In this document: piece after piece, positions 17,412 to 26,995 of the stretch
Numbering within the stretch: position 1 is the stretch's first letter
Layout of the letters: every line of letters starts with the position of its first letter
From: Calothrix sp. PCC 7103
Lineage (GTDB): Bacteria; Cyanobacteriota; Cyanobacteriia; Cyanobacteriales; Nostocaceae
Length of the DNA stretch: 64,000 nucleotides
Reading direction: 5' to 3'
Assembly: GCF_000331305.1 (NCBI RefSeq)
Contig: NZ_KB217478.1
Location: 7,843,481-7,907,480 of the forward strand
Notes under the pieces: generated by a model
What the model saw: only the letters and a program-made list of their open reading frames with translations
Database searches by the model: none
What the model was told of the DNA's origin: nothing
Position numbers and translations under genes: made by a program

Positions 17412-18749
17412 TTAACCAAACTCCAAAGCCTGACCACGCACGTAGGTACAGAGTTTACCTTGGTGATAAACGATTTGACCACCAACAATTGTCGTTTGTA
17501 CCCATCCCGTCAAGTTCCAACCTTCAAAAGGACTCCATCCGCACTTCGTAAATAGTTCTTCGCGCAGTACAGGACGATATGTTTTCAAGTCAACAAGTAT
17601 TAAGTCAGCATCATAGCCTACAGCAATTGCCCCTTTGTTTGGTATTTTATAAGCTTTGGCAACAGCAGTAGACATCCAGTTAACGACTTGATGAACGCTA
17701 CATTTACCCTGCATTGCTGCGGTTAGCATTAGCAAGAGTGAAGTCTCAACTCCAGGCATTCCAGAAGGACTATTAGGATACTGTTGAGCTTTTTCCTCCA
17801 AAGTATGAGGTGCGTGGTCAGTCGCAATAAAATCAATAACACCATCGTGCAGCGCTTGCCATAGTACTTCACAGTCGTGAGATGTACGTAGGGGAGGATT
17901 CATTTGCGCTAAGGTTCCAATTTTTGCATAAGCGCTTGTATCTAAGAGCAAATGCTGTGGTGTCACTTCTGCCGTAACCCAACTTGGTTTGTCCTCACGT
18001 AACAACTCTGCTTCATCTGCCGTAGACATATGCAGAATATGTAACCGTCGCTGATATTTTTTAGATAATTTTAATGCTAGTTTGGTTGCTAGAAGTGCAG
18101 CTTGGTTATCTTGAATTTGAGAATGAACTGCTGGGTCAGTAATACCAGCAAATTCTTGGCGCCGTTGGTTAATACGTGCTTGGTCTTCGGCATGAACCGC
18201 AATCAAGCGCGAACCCGAAGCAAATATTCTATCGAGTAAAGTGTCGTCCGAAACCAAAAGCTGACCGTGCATTGACCCCATAAAAATCTTGATTCCGCAT
18301 GTGGGGTTACATGAAAGCAAATCAGGTAAATTTTCGGACGTTGCTCCAATAAAAAAGCCATAATTAACTAGGCACTTTTGTGACGCACGCTGTAACTTGT
18401 CGTCCAGGGTTTGCTGAGTAGTAGTTAGAGGTCGCGTATTCGGCATCTCTAAAAACGAAGTGACTCCGCCTTTGGCACAAGCACAACTTGCAGTAAACAG
18501 GTTCTCCTTATGTTCAAGTCCCGGTTCGCGAAAGTGTACCTGGGGATCAATAACTCCGGGCAACAAAGTTAATCCATCTGCGTCAATTTGCGTAGTCGCT
18601 GAATTAGCTTCAATGTTTTTAGCAACTTCGGCGATCATTCCGCCGCGCGTTAGTACATCCCCAACCATGTACGTACCATCAGGTAAAATGATGCTTGCAC
18701 GGCGAATTAGTAAACTAATTGGAGATGACATAGAGGTAAATGAACTCAC
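17412..18749 (-). CDS. pyrC: Dihydroorotase
   Basis: 445 residues from a GTG at 18749 preceded by AAGGGAA; an ATG 6 codons later is an alternative. It catalyses the third step of pyrimidine synthesis, carbamoyl-aspartate to dihydroorotate. Class I amidohydrolase features are present: the zinc-binding HFREPG (DPQVHFREPG), two later His regions (LIAVHAED, LHILHMST) and the catalytic Asp in FIATDHAPH. The C-terminal beta part, with ADLILVDL and 'WSPFEGWNLTG', is typical of dihydroorotase and allantoinase-like enzymes. Single gene with its own terminator. Confidence 0.92.
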   Translation of the reverse strand: MSSFTSMSSPISLLIRRASIILPDGTYMVGDVLTRGGMIAEVAKNIEANSATTQIDADGLTLLPGVIDPQVHFREPGLEHKENLFTASCACAKGGVTSFLEMPNTRPLTTTQQTLDDKLQRASQKCLVNYGFFIGATSENLPDLLSCNPTCGIKIFMGSMHGQLLVSDDTLLDRIFASGSRLIAVHAEDQARINQRRQEFAGITDPAVHSQIQDNQAALLATKLALKLSKKYQRRLHILHMSTADEAELLREDKPSWVTAEVTPQHLLLDTSAYAKIGTLAQMNPPLRTSHDCEVLWQALHDGVIDFIATDHAPHTLEEKAQQYPNSPSGMPGVETSLLLMLTAAMQGKCSVHQVVNWMSTAVAKAYKIPNKGAIAVGYDADLILVDLKTYRPVLREELFTKCGWSPFEGWNLTGWVQTTIVGGQIVYHQGKLCTYVRGQALEFG

Positions 18750-18984
18750 ACAAAAGTTCCCTTGGAAATAATGATTATATTTTTAAGGTTAAACTTGCTT
18801 GTCTCAATCGCAATCACTTTTTGACTATCTGACAAAAAAGTTCATTTTTTCTTTACCCTATAAGAGTAGGTCAAAATGATAACATCACTTGCATGTCCAT
18901 CATCTATGGTTAAGATTAAAAATATCGCCTTATTTGTTTTACAGATATGCCACCTGTGTATCAATCTATTATTTAAGTAACTAC

Positions 18985-19623
18985 ATGCAGAATCAAGTGT
19001 CTGAAAATAACTCTAACAAACAACCTGACCATTCCTGGATTGGCGAACTAGGTAGAACTGTAATACTAAGCGTCGTTCTTGCCCTAGGAATTCGGACTTT
19101 CGTCGCCGAAGCGCGCTGGATTCCTTCTGGTTCAATGGAACCTACTCTTCACGGTACCCCCAACCAATGGGAAGCTGACAAAATTATAGTTGATAAATTA
19201 AAGTATAGATTTTCTGACCCACAGCGAGGCGATATTGTAGTATTTTCACCTACAGATGAGCTACAAAGAGAAAAATATCAAGATGCATTTATTAAGCGTG
19301 TAATTGGTTTACCTGGAGAAAAAATAGAACTTAAAGACGGTAAAGTCTTGATTAATGGCAAACCACTTGCAGAAAATTATCTTGGCACCAACCAACAAAC
19401 TTCAATTGATGTTTGTGTCTCTAGCCCAAATCCGCCATTTTTACAAAAACCCACTACAATACCCCAAGGCGAATATCTTGTACTTGGTGACAACCGCGCT
19501 CAAAGTTATGATGGACGCTGCTGGGGCTTAGTACCTCGCGGAAACATCATTGGTCGTGCAGTAGTCCGCTTTTGGCCTCTCAACAAGGTCGGTGGTATTG
19601 ATAAAGCCCCTGCGTATCCATAA
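18985..19623 (+). CDS. lepB: Signal peptidase I
   Basis: 212 residues from the ATG at 18985 (MQNQVSENNSNKQPDHSW); a longer in-frame reading from 18889 adds an unlikely leader. It cleaves signal peptides at the outer face of the cytoplasmic or thylakoid membrane. One N-terminal membrane segment (VILSVVLALGIRTFV) precedes the catalytic Ser in IPSGSMEPTL. The catalytic Lys is in AFIKRVIGLPGE, and GDNRAQSYDGRCWG is box E. A hairpin with a T-run follows at 19641-19675. Confidence 0.95.
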   Translation: MQNQVSENNSNKQPDHSWIGELGRTVILSVVLALGIRTFVAEARWIPSGSMEPTLHGTPNQWEADKIIVDKLKYRFSDPQRGDIVVFSPTDELQREKYQDAFIKRVIGLPGEKIELKDGKVLINGKPLAENYLGTNQQTSIDVCVSSPNPPFLQKPTTIPQGEYLVLGDNRAQSYDGRCWGLVPRGNIIGRAVVRFWPLNKVGGIDKAPAYP

Positions 19624-19640
19624 AATTTGTTCTAAAGCAG

Positions 19641-19675
19641 AAAAAAGGAAGAAGTCTTAGATTTCTTCTTTTTTT
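19641..19675 (+). terminator. Terminator of lepB
   Basis: AAAAAAGGAAGAA pairs (one G-T) with TTCTTCTTTTTTT around an 8-base loop, ending in a run of T. It lies 18 bases after the stop. Confidence 0.8.
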
Positions 19676-19679
19676 ACAT

Positions 19680-20171
19680 TTAGTTGCAGGCACCTCCAGA
19701 ACGCTTACTTTGAACTTGGCTTCTTCGTACATTTGTGAGTTCGCCACGTACACACATCAGAATTTTACCAAGATGGTTCTGACCACTTTTATCGGCGCCA
19801 CATCCCCAAAAATAATCACAGGGTGAATCTTCTACAAGTAATTGTGTACCTGTACTCAAAAGAACTTCACGAATATCAATGTGGTCCAAAAATTTTTTGT
19901 GGACAGCTTTGTGCATTACTTGAGTTTTAACGATATCCCAATCTGAACGAACACACTTAGTATCGCAGCGTCCTAATGCTGCTGCTTTCTCAGGTGTTTG
20001 TGCTATGTAAATCTCTGAAATAATCGCCGCATCTGGACTACCAACAAACTTTTGCGCTTGGTAGTAATGCTCTACTGTTGCCCAAACTGTCCCCTCAATT
20101 TCGATAGGGTGAGGAGAAAAATTAGAAAAACAACCGTAAGGGTCACAAACCTTGTAGAAATATATCGTCAT
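19680..20171 (-). CDS. NADAR family protein (YbiA-like N-glycosidase)
   Basis: 163 residues from ATG. NADAR features are an opening 'FYKVCDPYGCFSNFSPHPI', then TVEHYYQAQKF, CVRSDWDIVK, and the late WGCGADKSGQNHLGKILM. YbiA-type members hydrolyse the glycosidic bond of early riboflavin-pathway intermediates as damage control. Other members act in NAD/ADP-ribose metabolism or deADP-ribosylation. It converges with lepB. Confidence 0.88.
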   Translation of the reverse strand: MTIYFYKVCDPYGCFSNFSPHPIEIEGTVWATVEHYYQAQKFVGSPDAAIISEIYIAQTPEKAAALGRCDTKCVRSDWDIVKTQVMHKAVHKKFLDHIDIREVLLSTGTQLLVEDSPCDYFWGCGADKSGQNHLGKILMCVRGELTNVRRSQVQSKRSGGACN

Positions 20172-20366
20172 TTTTATAAAAAGCTTTATATAAACTTTTT
20201 AACAGATTTTTATTTAAAATTTAAGAAATATTTAAGAAAATATCCCATATACCGATAATAATCACCACCTGTACGCAATTACATAGATATTTACCTTCGG
20301 ACAGAAGATTATCTATATAAATAAGACTTATCGTTGGAACAACGAATCATATGGGACGAGGGATAT

Positions 20367-20840
20367 ATGGAGGCACAAGTCAGTAAGAGTTCCAAACCTC
20401 TAATTGCACCCGGAATTTTTCTAGGTGTGGGTTTTAGCGGTTTTTTTGATGGCATTGTACTCCATCAGATTTTGCAGTGGCATCATATGTTAAGCAATGT
20501 TAAACCATTGTTTACAGTCGCCAATATTGATTTAAACACGGTTTGGGACGGTTTATTTCATGCTTTTGATTTTGTCATGACTTTTACTGGGGTAATTTTA
20601 CTGTGGCGTACAGGCAAACGAGATGATGTAATTTGGGCGCCGAATACGTTTTTTGGTTCAATGTTGATAGGTGCTGGTATGTTCGATGTTATTGAAGGAA
20701 TCATCGACCACCAAATTCTCGGTATCCACCACGTTAAAGCGGGACCTAACCAGGTCGCGTGGGATTTAGGATTTTTAGCTTTTGGCGCCACTTTAATTGT
20801 CATTGGCAGAATGATACAGACAAGAGAAAATAAATCGTAA
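20367..20840 (+). CDS. DUF2243 membrane protein
   Basis: 157 residues from the ATG at 20367 with GAGGG upstream; in-frame upstream starts at 20334 exist. Four hydrophobic segments are visible. Conserved His residues lie in membrane-proximal positions (DGIVLHQILQWHHM, GLFHAFDF, IIDHQILGIHHV), as in DUF2243. The His pattern suggests metal or haem binding, but the function is unknown. It sits 73 bases before an alpha/beta hydrolase. Confidence 0.85.
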   Translation: MEAQVSKSSKPLIAPGIFLGVGFSGFFDGIVLHQILQWHHMLSNVKPLFTVANIDLNTVWDGLFHAFDFVMTFTGVILLWRTGKRDDVIWAPNTFFGSMLIGAGMFDVIEGIIDHQILGIHHVKAGPNQVAWDLGFLAFGATLIVIGRMIQTRENKS

Positions 20841-20913
20841 GTTGGGCAGATTTAATTTTCATGCAATAAAACTTAAAATATGAGGAGGCAGTTTAGAAAA
20901 ATTAATAGTAACA

Positions 20914-21807
20914 GTGATTACGCAACAGCAAACAGTAACAACCTCATTTGAGAAACATTTTTGGACTTGGCGTTCGTTTAAAATTCAATACACAGTTATG
21001 GGTACGGGTAAACCCTTAGTACTCATTCATGGGTTCGGCGCCTCTATCGGTCACTGGCGAAAAAACATACCTGTTCTTGCAGAAGCTGGATATAGTGTGT
21101 TTGCTGTTGATTTATTAGGATTTGGTGGTTCAGATAAACCACCACTCCAATACAACATAGAACTTTGGGTAGATTTACTTAAAGATTTTTGGGCTGCTCA
21201 TATTCAGCAACCAGCAGTATTTATTGGTAATTCCATTGGCGCCCTTATTGGTTTGACTGTACTGGCTGAACATTCAGAAATTGCCGCAGGTGGTGTATTA
21301 ATAAACAGCGCAGGTGGGTTAAGTCACCGTCCACACGAGTTAAACCCACCGTTACGCGTCGTCATGTCAACTTTTAATCGGTTAGTCAATCATCCAATTA
21401 CAGGTTCATTTGTATTTAACCGTGTTCGTCAAAAGCCTCAAATTCGCCGCACATTGTACCAAGTGTACCGTGACCGTAATGCTGTAACCGATGAATTAGT
21501 AGATTTATTGTACGAACCATCGTGTGACCCAGGCGCCCAAAAAGTCTTCGCGTCAATTATAACGGCGCCTCCTGGTGCAAGCCCAAATGAACTATTACCA
21601 AAGGTAAATGTACCATTGTTGGTACTTTGGGGTGCAGATGATCCTTGGACACCAATAACTGGGTCAAAAATTTACGAAAAAGCGCGTGCGGATGGAAAGC
21701 AAGTGAAAATAGTTGCCATTCCAGGTGCTGGTCATTGTCCCCACGATGAAGTCCCAGACAAAGTTAACCCAGAAATAATTAATTGGCTTATAGAAAAACT
21801 GGCATAA
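20914..21807 (+). CDS. Alpha/beta-fold hydrolase
   Basis: 297 residues from a GTG with AGGAGG 22 bases upstream. The oxyanion loop HGFGASIGHW, the nucleophile elbow GNSIGAL, the acid WGADDPWTP and the late His in GAGHCPHDE give a complete catalytic triad. It resembles the large cyanobacterial and plant-plastid group of hydrolases related to MhpC and pheophytinase-like proteins. The substrate is not deducible. Confidence 0.85.
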   Translation: MITQQQTVTTSFEKHFWTWRSFKIQYTVMGTGKPLVLIHGFGASIGHWRKNIPVLAEAGYSVFAVDLLGFGGSDKPPLQYNIELWVDLLKDFWAAHIQQPAVFIGNSIGALIGLTVLAEHSEIAAGGVLINSAGGLSHRPHELNPPLRVVMSTFNRLVNHPITGSFVFNRVRQKPQIRRTLYQVYRDRNAVTDELVDLLYEPSCDPGAQKVFASIITAPPGASPNELLPKVNVPLLVLWGADDPWTPITGSKIYEKARADGKQVKIVAIPGAGHCPHDEVPDKVNPEIINWLIEKLA

Positions 21808-21826
21808 AAATAGATTTTATGGCTGA

Positions 21827-21850
21827 GGCACAGGCAGGGATGCCTGTGCC
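21827..21850. repeat. Dispersed hairpin GGCACAGGCA/TGCCTGTGCC
   Basis: 10-bp perfect arms with a GGGA loop, between convergent genes. Same family as 8022-8042. It probably ends transcription in both directions. Confidence 0.65.
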
Positions 21851-21898
21851 ACAACTAGAATGTTATGAAATCATGATAATCAAAATGTGAACCACGGT

Positions 21899-22510
21899 TC
21901 ACAAAACTCCTTTTGAACTGGGGATAATGCCAGCACGACGTGGGTCTATTTCAGCAGCCATTCGGGTAGCACGCGCAAAAGCTTTAAATGTAGCTTCGAT
22001 GATATGGTGAGAATTAATACCATCTAATTGACGAATGTGTAATGTTGTAGAGCTATGGTTGACTAAAGCAACAAAGAATTCACGTACTAACTGAGTGTCG
22101 TATGTACCTACTCGTTGGGTAGGAATTTGTAACCCGTAGCTGAGGTGAGGGCGGCCAGAAAAGTCGAGAGCAACTTGAACCAAAGCTTCATCAAGGGGTG
22201 CAAGAAAATTACCAAAGCGCACAATTCCCTTTCTATCGCCCAAAGCTTTATTTAATGCTTGTCCAAGGGTAATACCAACATCTTCGTTAGTATGGTGGTC
22301 ATCAATATGTAAATCACCCGTCGCGCGCACGTCTAAGTCAATAAGTCCGTGCGAAGCAATTTGGTGCAGCATATGGTCAAGAAACGGGATACCAGTGGCA
22401 GCGCGACAAACACCTGTGCCATCAAGGTTTATAGAAACTTCTACATCTGTTTCGCCAGTAGTGCGACAAACAGTAGCTACACGTTGGTTTAAGTTTGTGA
22501 GGGTTTGCAT
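21899..22510 (-). CDS. hisB: Imidazoleglycerol-phosphate dehydratase
   Basis: 203 residues from the ATG at 22510; an in-frame extension to 22558 would be encoded by the repeat DNA upstream. It performs the dehydration step of histidine synthesis. Manganese-binding His/Glu clusters are present: [25 protein letters not shown], and in the second half '[10 protein letters not shown]' and [13 protein letters not shown] monofunctional dehydratase without the HisB phosphatase domain, as usual in cyanobacteria. hisIE is separate at 38293. Confidence 0.95.
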   Translation of the reverse strand: MQTLTNLNQRVATVCRTTGETDVEVSINLDGTGVCRAATGIPFLDHMLHQIASHGLIDLDVRATGDLHIDDHHTNEDVGITLGQALNKALGDRKGIVRFGNFLAPLDEALVQVALDFSGRPHLSYGLQIPTQRVGTYDTQLVREFFVALVNHSSTTLHIRQLDGINSHHIIEATFKAFARATRMAAEIDPRRAGIIPSSKGVL

Positions 22511-22617
22511 TATTTTAGTTATGAGTGCGCTCGTGCTGAGTGCTGAGTAGAGGCACAATTAATCCTGTCTTTACGAGTTCGGAGTTAAGAATGAGAAGTT
22601 AGGAGCTACTAATTGGT

Positions 22618-22680
22618 AACTCATAACTTTTTACTTACAACTCATAACTCATAACTCATAACTCATAACTCAGCACTCAG
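22618..22680. repeat. Nine tandem heptamers (AACTCAT type)
   Basis: Units AACTCAT, AACTTTT, TACTTAC, four AACTCAT, AACTCAG, CACTCAG run without a break between hisB and fabI. The same ACTCAGC/ACTCATA words occur at 26996-27047, 36530-36560 and 50791-50853. Confidence 0.85.
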
Positions 22681-22700
22681 CACTTTCAACTTAAATATTA

Positions 22701-23477
22701 TTACATTCCCATAATTTCATAACCTGCATCGACATACAGGACTTGTCCGGTAATACCGCTTGATAAGTCGCTGCATAAAAAAGCGGCAGTGTTACCTACT
22801 TCTGTTTGTGTGACTGTCCGACGTAACGGCGCCACTTGCTCGACGTGGTGAATCATGTCTAAAATGCCACCAACAGCGCTCGATGCGAGGGTGCGAATGG
22901 GTCCTGCGGAAATAGCGTTGACACGAATGTTTTGCTGTCCTAGTTCGCTGGCAAGGTAGCGAACACTTGCTTCTAAACCTGCTTTGGCGATACCCATGAC
23001 ATTATAATTGGGAATGGCGCGTACACCTCCTAGATAAGTTAGGGTGACAATGCTCCCACCTTCTGTCATGAGGGGTTTTGCGGCACCTGCTAACTGAATA
23101 AGCGAGTAAGTGCTAATTTCTAAGGCAGTATTGAAACCGGAACGCGAAGTTTGACTGAAGTCACCGCTTAAATCATCTTTGTTAGCAAAAGCAAGACAGT
23201 GGATGAGTATATCCAGCTTGTTCCATTTTGAGCTAATCTCAGCAAAAGTCGATTGAATCTCAGTTTCATTTTGGACGTTACAAGGCAGGAATAAGCTTGG
23301 ATTGAGCGGTTCAACGAGTTCTTTAACCTTTTTCTCCATTTTGCCTTTGTCGTCGCTAAGGTACGTAATACCTAGATTGGCGCCAGCTTTGTGTAATTGC
23401 TGGGCTATACCCCAAGCGATGGAACGGTTATTGGCAATACCTGTAACAAGGGCATTTTTTCCGGTTAAATCGAGCAT
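22701..23477 (-). CDS. fabI: Enoyl-ACP reductase (NADH)
   Basis: 258 residues from ATG. It reduces the enoyl-ACP double bond in fatty acid elongation. FabI features are LTGKNALVTGIANNRSIAWG at the N-terminus, the catalytic Tyr in 'LTYLGGVRAIPNYNVMGIAK' with the following Lys (YxxxxxxK type), and SAGPIRTLAS. The SDR fold covers the whole length. Single gene; heptamer repeats follow its stop. Confidence 0.95.
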   Translation of the reverse strand: MLDLTGKNALVTGIANNRSIAWGIAQQLHKAGANLGITYLSDDKGKMEKKVKELVEPLNPSLFLPCNVQNETEIQSTFAEISSKWNKLDILIHCLAFANKDDLSGDFSQTSRSGFNTALEISTYSLIQLAGAAKPLMTEGGSIVTLTYLGGVRAIPNYNVMGIAKAGLEASVRYLASELGQQNIRVNAISAGPIRTLASSAVGGILDMIHHVEQVAPLRRTVTQTEVGNTAAFLCSDLSSGITGQVLYVDAGYEIMGM

Positions 23478-23917
23478 ATATATATTTCAAGACAGACGCA
23501 TAACTAGGAGCATACTAGAATCTGATGTCTTTTGTACGAGCATGTTCAAACGTAACAAGACTGAACTTCTCATCAAAAGTTTTTGTATAAAGTGAGAGTG
23601 TTATTACCAAGGAATAATGTTATTTGTAAGCGTGTTATTACGAATGCCCTAGTTCTTTCTTAAGATTTTATGAATTTTATGTGGGTAAGAAAGCTCTTAA
23701 ATTTCATATGGGAGTGTTTTTGTAAATAGTTATCAAAAAGTAGTAGCCGAAGTCATCAAAAATTATGTATCATACAGGACAAATAACTATGATAAACGTT
23801 GATAAAGCGAGGTTGGGTATAGGAAAGTACAAAAAGGTTGACAATGTATTCTTGAATTTTCGAGTGTATTCTTAGGTAATCTGTTTTTATTTTCTGGCAT
23901 TGGGTAGGGGAAGGGAG
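23478..23917. other. Regulatory region between fabI and ntcA
   Basis: 440 bases with no gene. It holds the NtcA-type site at 23817-23830, a TTGACA at 23838-23843 and TATTCT hexamers at 23847 and 23867. The left part is AT-rich leader of the divergent fabI. Confidence 0.5.
23817..23830. promoter_or_regulatory. NtcA-binding-type site upstream of ntcA
   Basis: GTA (23817-23819), 8 bases, TAC (23828-23830) exactly fits the consensus GTA-N8-TAC and lies 88 bases before the ntcA start codon. ntcA is known to regulate itself in cyanobacteria. The spacing to the nearest TAnnnT (16 bases) is shorter than the usual 20-24, so the exact promoter is uncertain. Confidence 0.65.
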
Positions 23918-24589
23918 ATGATCGTGACACAAGATAAAGCCCTAGCAAATGTTTTTCGTCAGATGGCAACCGGAGCGTTCCCACCTGTTGTGGAAACGTT
24001 TGAACGTAATAAAACCATATTTTTTCCCGGTGACCCTGCTGAACGAGTTTATTTTCTTCTTAAAGGTGCTGTGAAGCTCTCCAGGGTGTACGAAGCAGGA
24101 GAAGAAATAACAGTTGCGCTGCTGAGGGAAAATAGCGTTTTTGGCGTTTTGTCCTTACTGACCGGAAACAAGTCGGACAGATTTTACCATGCGGTTGCGT
24201 TTACCCCTGTGGAATTGCTATCGGCGCCAATCGAGCAAGTCGAACAAGCGTTAAAGGAAAATCCCGAATTGTCGATGTTAATGCTGCGCGGACTCTCCTC
24301 GCGGATATTGCAAACGGAGATGATGATTGAAACGCTCGCGCACCGTGACATGGGTTCGAGGTTAGTGAGCTTTCTACTAATTCTTTGTCGAGATTTTGGA
24401 GTTCCTTGTGCAGATGGCATCACAATTGATTTGAAGTTATCGCATCAAGCTATCGCTGAAGCTATTGGTTCGACTCGTGTAACCGTTACTAGGTTATTGG
24501 GCGATCTACGCGAGAAAAAGATGATTTCAATCCACAAGAAAAAAATCACTGTCCATAAACCTGTAACTTTGAGTCGTCAGTTCACTTAA
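23918..24589 (+). CDS. ntcA: Global nitrogen regulator NtcA
   Basis: 223 residues from the ATG at 23918 with GGGGAAGGGA upstream, exactly the usual NtcA length. CRP-family regulator of nitrogen assimilation and heterocyst genes that senses 2-oxoglutarate. The effector domain ([20 protein letters not shown]) and the C-terminal helix-turn-helix ([20 protein letters not shown]) are intact. A GTA-N8-TAC site upstream supports autoregulation. Confidence 0.98.
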
Positions 24590-24979
24590 AACTTAGTGGA
24601 GGAATATTTCGGTGGCATAGAATTTATGTAGTCTATTGCTTTACACGTGTAATTAGTACTACTGCTATACCAATAGCTCCAAGTGCGGAACGCCGTACTC
24701 TATTATTGCTCGCGCCTCCACTCACCAAGCGGATTCTGACTAAAATAATAATGGCAGGACTCGCGCGACCAATATTTTTAGAGGGACGGCGTAAGCCGCT
24801 TTTAACGTGAAGTTGAAATTTACTAAAATTAAATCAGCTTGCAAATTACAAATCGCACGTGCAATTTGGTGAGCTGATAATTGCCACACATTATATTTGG
24901 ATACAAGTATCTTGAATTTTATAGTTAACGAGGCTGTTCGTGGTATTCCCTATCACCAAGAGGTTACAGTAGCCATTAT
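24590..24979. other. Intergenic stretch, ntcA to DUF3084 gene
   Basis: 390 bases. The minus strand has an open frame of ~60 codons, ending with a TAG near 24644, that encodes a small hydrophobic/basic peptide (late part ALGAIGIAVVLITRVKQ). It lacks a credible start, so it may be a gene remnant. Nothing else is supported. Confidence 0.3.
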
Positions 24980-26470
24980 ATGACCACCGCGTTCATCCTA
25001 ATTACAGCTATTTTAATTTTGGGAGGCGTTATTGCTACCGTTGGTGACCGAATTGGTACACGAGTTGGTAAAAAACGACTCTCGCTATTTAACCTACGTC
25101 CAAAAAATACAGCGGTAGTAGTAACAATACTAACGGGAATTGGTATTTCTGGTTCAACGTTAGGGATATTATTTCTCGCCGATGATGGGTTGCGAAAAGG
25201 AGTATTTGAGTTAGAGAATATTCAGAAGGATTTACGACGTAAACGTGAACAGCTAAAAGGCGCCGAAACTCAAATTAGTCAAGTCACAAACGAACTGAGT
25301 CAAGCAAAACAGCAGCAAGCAGAAGCACAACAGCGTTTAGAAGCGACGAATCAGAACCTGCAACAGGCAAACAAAAAACAAAGAGAAACACAAACCCAAC
25401 TCAACAAAACCCTGACAGTCCAAGCACAAACTCAAAATCAACTTCAAGAAACACAAACCCGTCTGACTAAGGTAGTTGCGCAGTACCGACAAGCGATATC
25501 ACAATTACAAAGTGTCTACGACGAACGTAAAAAGCTTCAGCAAGAAATTAGCTTACAAAAGGCAGAAAGCCAAAGACTATTTAACGATGCCAAAGCAGCA
25601 ATCGACGAAGCCAAAAATGCCATTAGTAGACGTGACCGTGAACTTGCCAAGCGTAAAGATGCCATTGAGTCACGTGACCGCAAAATCAATAACCTCGATA
25701 CCGTAATCCAAAAGCGCAACATCGAAATTACCGCACGTGAGCAAATTATTGCCCAACGCGAATCACGTCTTAAAGAACTTGAATCACAGCAAAGTGATTT
25801 AGAGCAAGAAGTAGCAAGACTAGAAAAGTACTATCAATCATTCCGCGACTTGCGTTTGGGTAAATTAGCTTTGGTTCGCGGTCAAGTTATCGCATCAGCA
25901 GTAGTTAGCGTGCAACAACCAAGTGCAGCCAAGCAAGCAGTAAGACAACTTTTAGAAGAAGCTAATCGTAACGCTGTTTCAGAACTGACCGAACCTGGTA
26001 CCAATCCACCTGCAGACGGTATTTTGCAAATCTCAAAAGAACAAGTACAGCAATTGAGCAAGCAAATTGAAAATGGACGTGAATATGTAGTACGTGTATT
26101 TTCAGCTGGTAATTATGTACGAGGAGAAAGACGAATTGAATTTTTCACTGATGCCACTTTAAATCAAATCGTATTTCGAGGGGGAGAGCTTTTGGCAACG
26201 ACAACTGCTGACCCCAATACAATGACATCTTATCAAATGCGCCAAAGACTCGATTTGTTAATTTCCGCTTCGCAATTCCGGGCACGGAATGCTGGAATAT
26301 TAAACGATATTCAAATTGATAGTACATTTTTACGCTTCTTAGCACAGCTACGACAGTACCAGCAACCTGTTGAAATTCGAGCGATTGCATCTGAAGATAC
26401 TTATACGGCAGGACCTTTAAGGGTTAAGCTAATCGCAATCCAAAACGGGCAAGTTATTTTTAGTACTTAA
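24980..26470 (+). CDS. DUF3084 coiled-coil protein
   Basis: 496 residues from ATG. Two N-terminal membrane segments (TAFILITAILILGGVIATV and VVVTILTGIGISGSTLGILF) flank a basic 'GTRVGKKRLSLFNLRPKNTA' motif typical of DUF3084. A very long coiled coil (about residues 75-295, Gln/Lys/Glu heptads) and a globular C-terminal domain follow. The conserved neighbourhood YqgF-DUF3146 lies downstream. Function unknown; the architecture suits a membrane-anchored spacer or scaffold. Confidence 0.9.
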   Translation: MTTAFILITAILILGGVIATVGDRIGTRVGKKRLSLFNLRPKNTAVVVTILTGIGISGSTLGILFLADDGLRKGVFELENIQKDLRRKREQLKGAETQISQVTNELSQAKQQQAEAQQRLEATNQNLQQANKKQRETQTQLNKTLTVQAQTQNQLQETQTRLTKVVAQYRQAISQLQSVYDERKKLQQEISLQKAESQRLFNDAKAAIDEAKNAISRRDRELAKRKDAIESRDRKINNLDTVIQKRNIEITAREQIIAQRESRLKELESQQSDLEQEVARLEKYYQSFRDLRLGKLALVRGQVIASAVVSVQQPSAAKQAVRQLLEEANRNAVSELTEPGTNPPADGILQISKEQVQQLSKQIENGREYVVRVFSAGNYVRGERRIEFFTDATLNQIVFRGGELLATTTADPNTMTSYQMRQRLDLLISASQFRARNAGILNDIQIDSTFLRFLAQLRQYQQPVEIRAIASEDTYTAGPLRVKLIAIQNGQVIFST

Positions 26471-26512
26471 TCAGGAGGCGCGGAGGTAGGGGTCAGGAGA
26501 CGCTAACTTAAA

Positions 26513-26561
26513 ATTCTAAATTCTCTATTCTAAATTTTGTATTCTGAATTCTATATTCTGA
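26513..26561. repeat. Seven tandem heptamers (ATTCTAA type)
   Basis: ATTCTAA, ATTCTCT, ATTCTAA, ATTTTGT, ATTCTGA, ATTCTAT, ATTCTGA fill exactly 49 bases and end 4 bases before the ATG of the YqgF-like gene. They therefore form its whole leader and replace a normal ribosome-binding site. Confidence 0.85.
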
Positions 26562-26565
26562 AGTT

Positions 26566-26982
26566 ATGACACAACCAATGATTCTAGGTTTTGACCCTGG
26601 AAAAGATAAATGTGGTGTAGCGGTAATGGGACTAGACCGCCAGTTATACTACCATGAAGTTGTTCCGGCGCCTTCGGCGATTGTAGAAATCATCCAACTG
26701 CGGCAAAAATACCCCATAACATTATTAGTAATGGGCGACCAAACCACCGCAAAACAATGGAAAAAAAGGTTAAACGACGAATTGACGGAAACAATAAATA
26801 TTATTTTGGTGGATGAACGTTATACAACTCTAGAAGCGCGTGACCGCTACTGGCAAATGTATCCACCCCAAGGATTAAATAAACTTTTACCCCAAGGAAT
26901 GCGTCAACCTCCACGACCAATCGACGATATCGTAGCAATTTTGCTCATCGAACGATATTTAAGCCGACTAACTAATAAATAG
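26566..26982 (+). CDS. YqgF/RuvX-like RNase H-fold protein
   Basis: 138 residues from ATG. The fold signature opens with 'MILGFDPGKDKCGVAVMG' (catalytic Asp), then LLVMGDQTT and LVDERYTTLEAR (second acidic residue), and ends with RPIDDIVAILLIERYL (third). Such proteins act in pre-16S rRNA 5'-end processing; RuvC-like resolvase activity has also been proposed. It follows the DUF3084 gene at 95 bases, a common cyanobacterial order. Confidence 0.88.
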   Translation: MTQPMILGFDPGKDKCGVAVMGLDRQLYYHEVVPAPSAIVEIIQLRQKYPITLLVMGDQTTAKQWKKRLNDELTETINIILVDERYTTLEARDRYWQMYPPQGLNKLLPQGMRQPPRPIDDIVAILLIERYLSRLTNK

Positions 26983-26995
26983 TGCTGAGTGGAAA

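Noticed and set aside
26513-26561. Heptamer tracts considered as CRISPR-like arrays
   Set aside because: The units are contiguous 7-mers without spacers.
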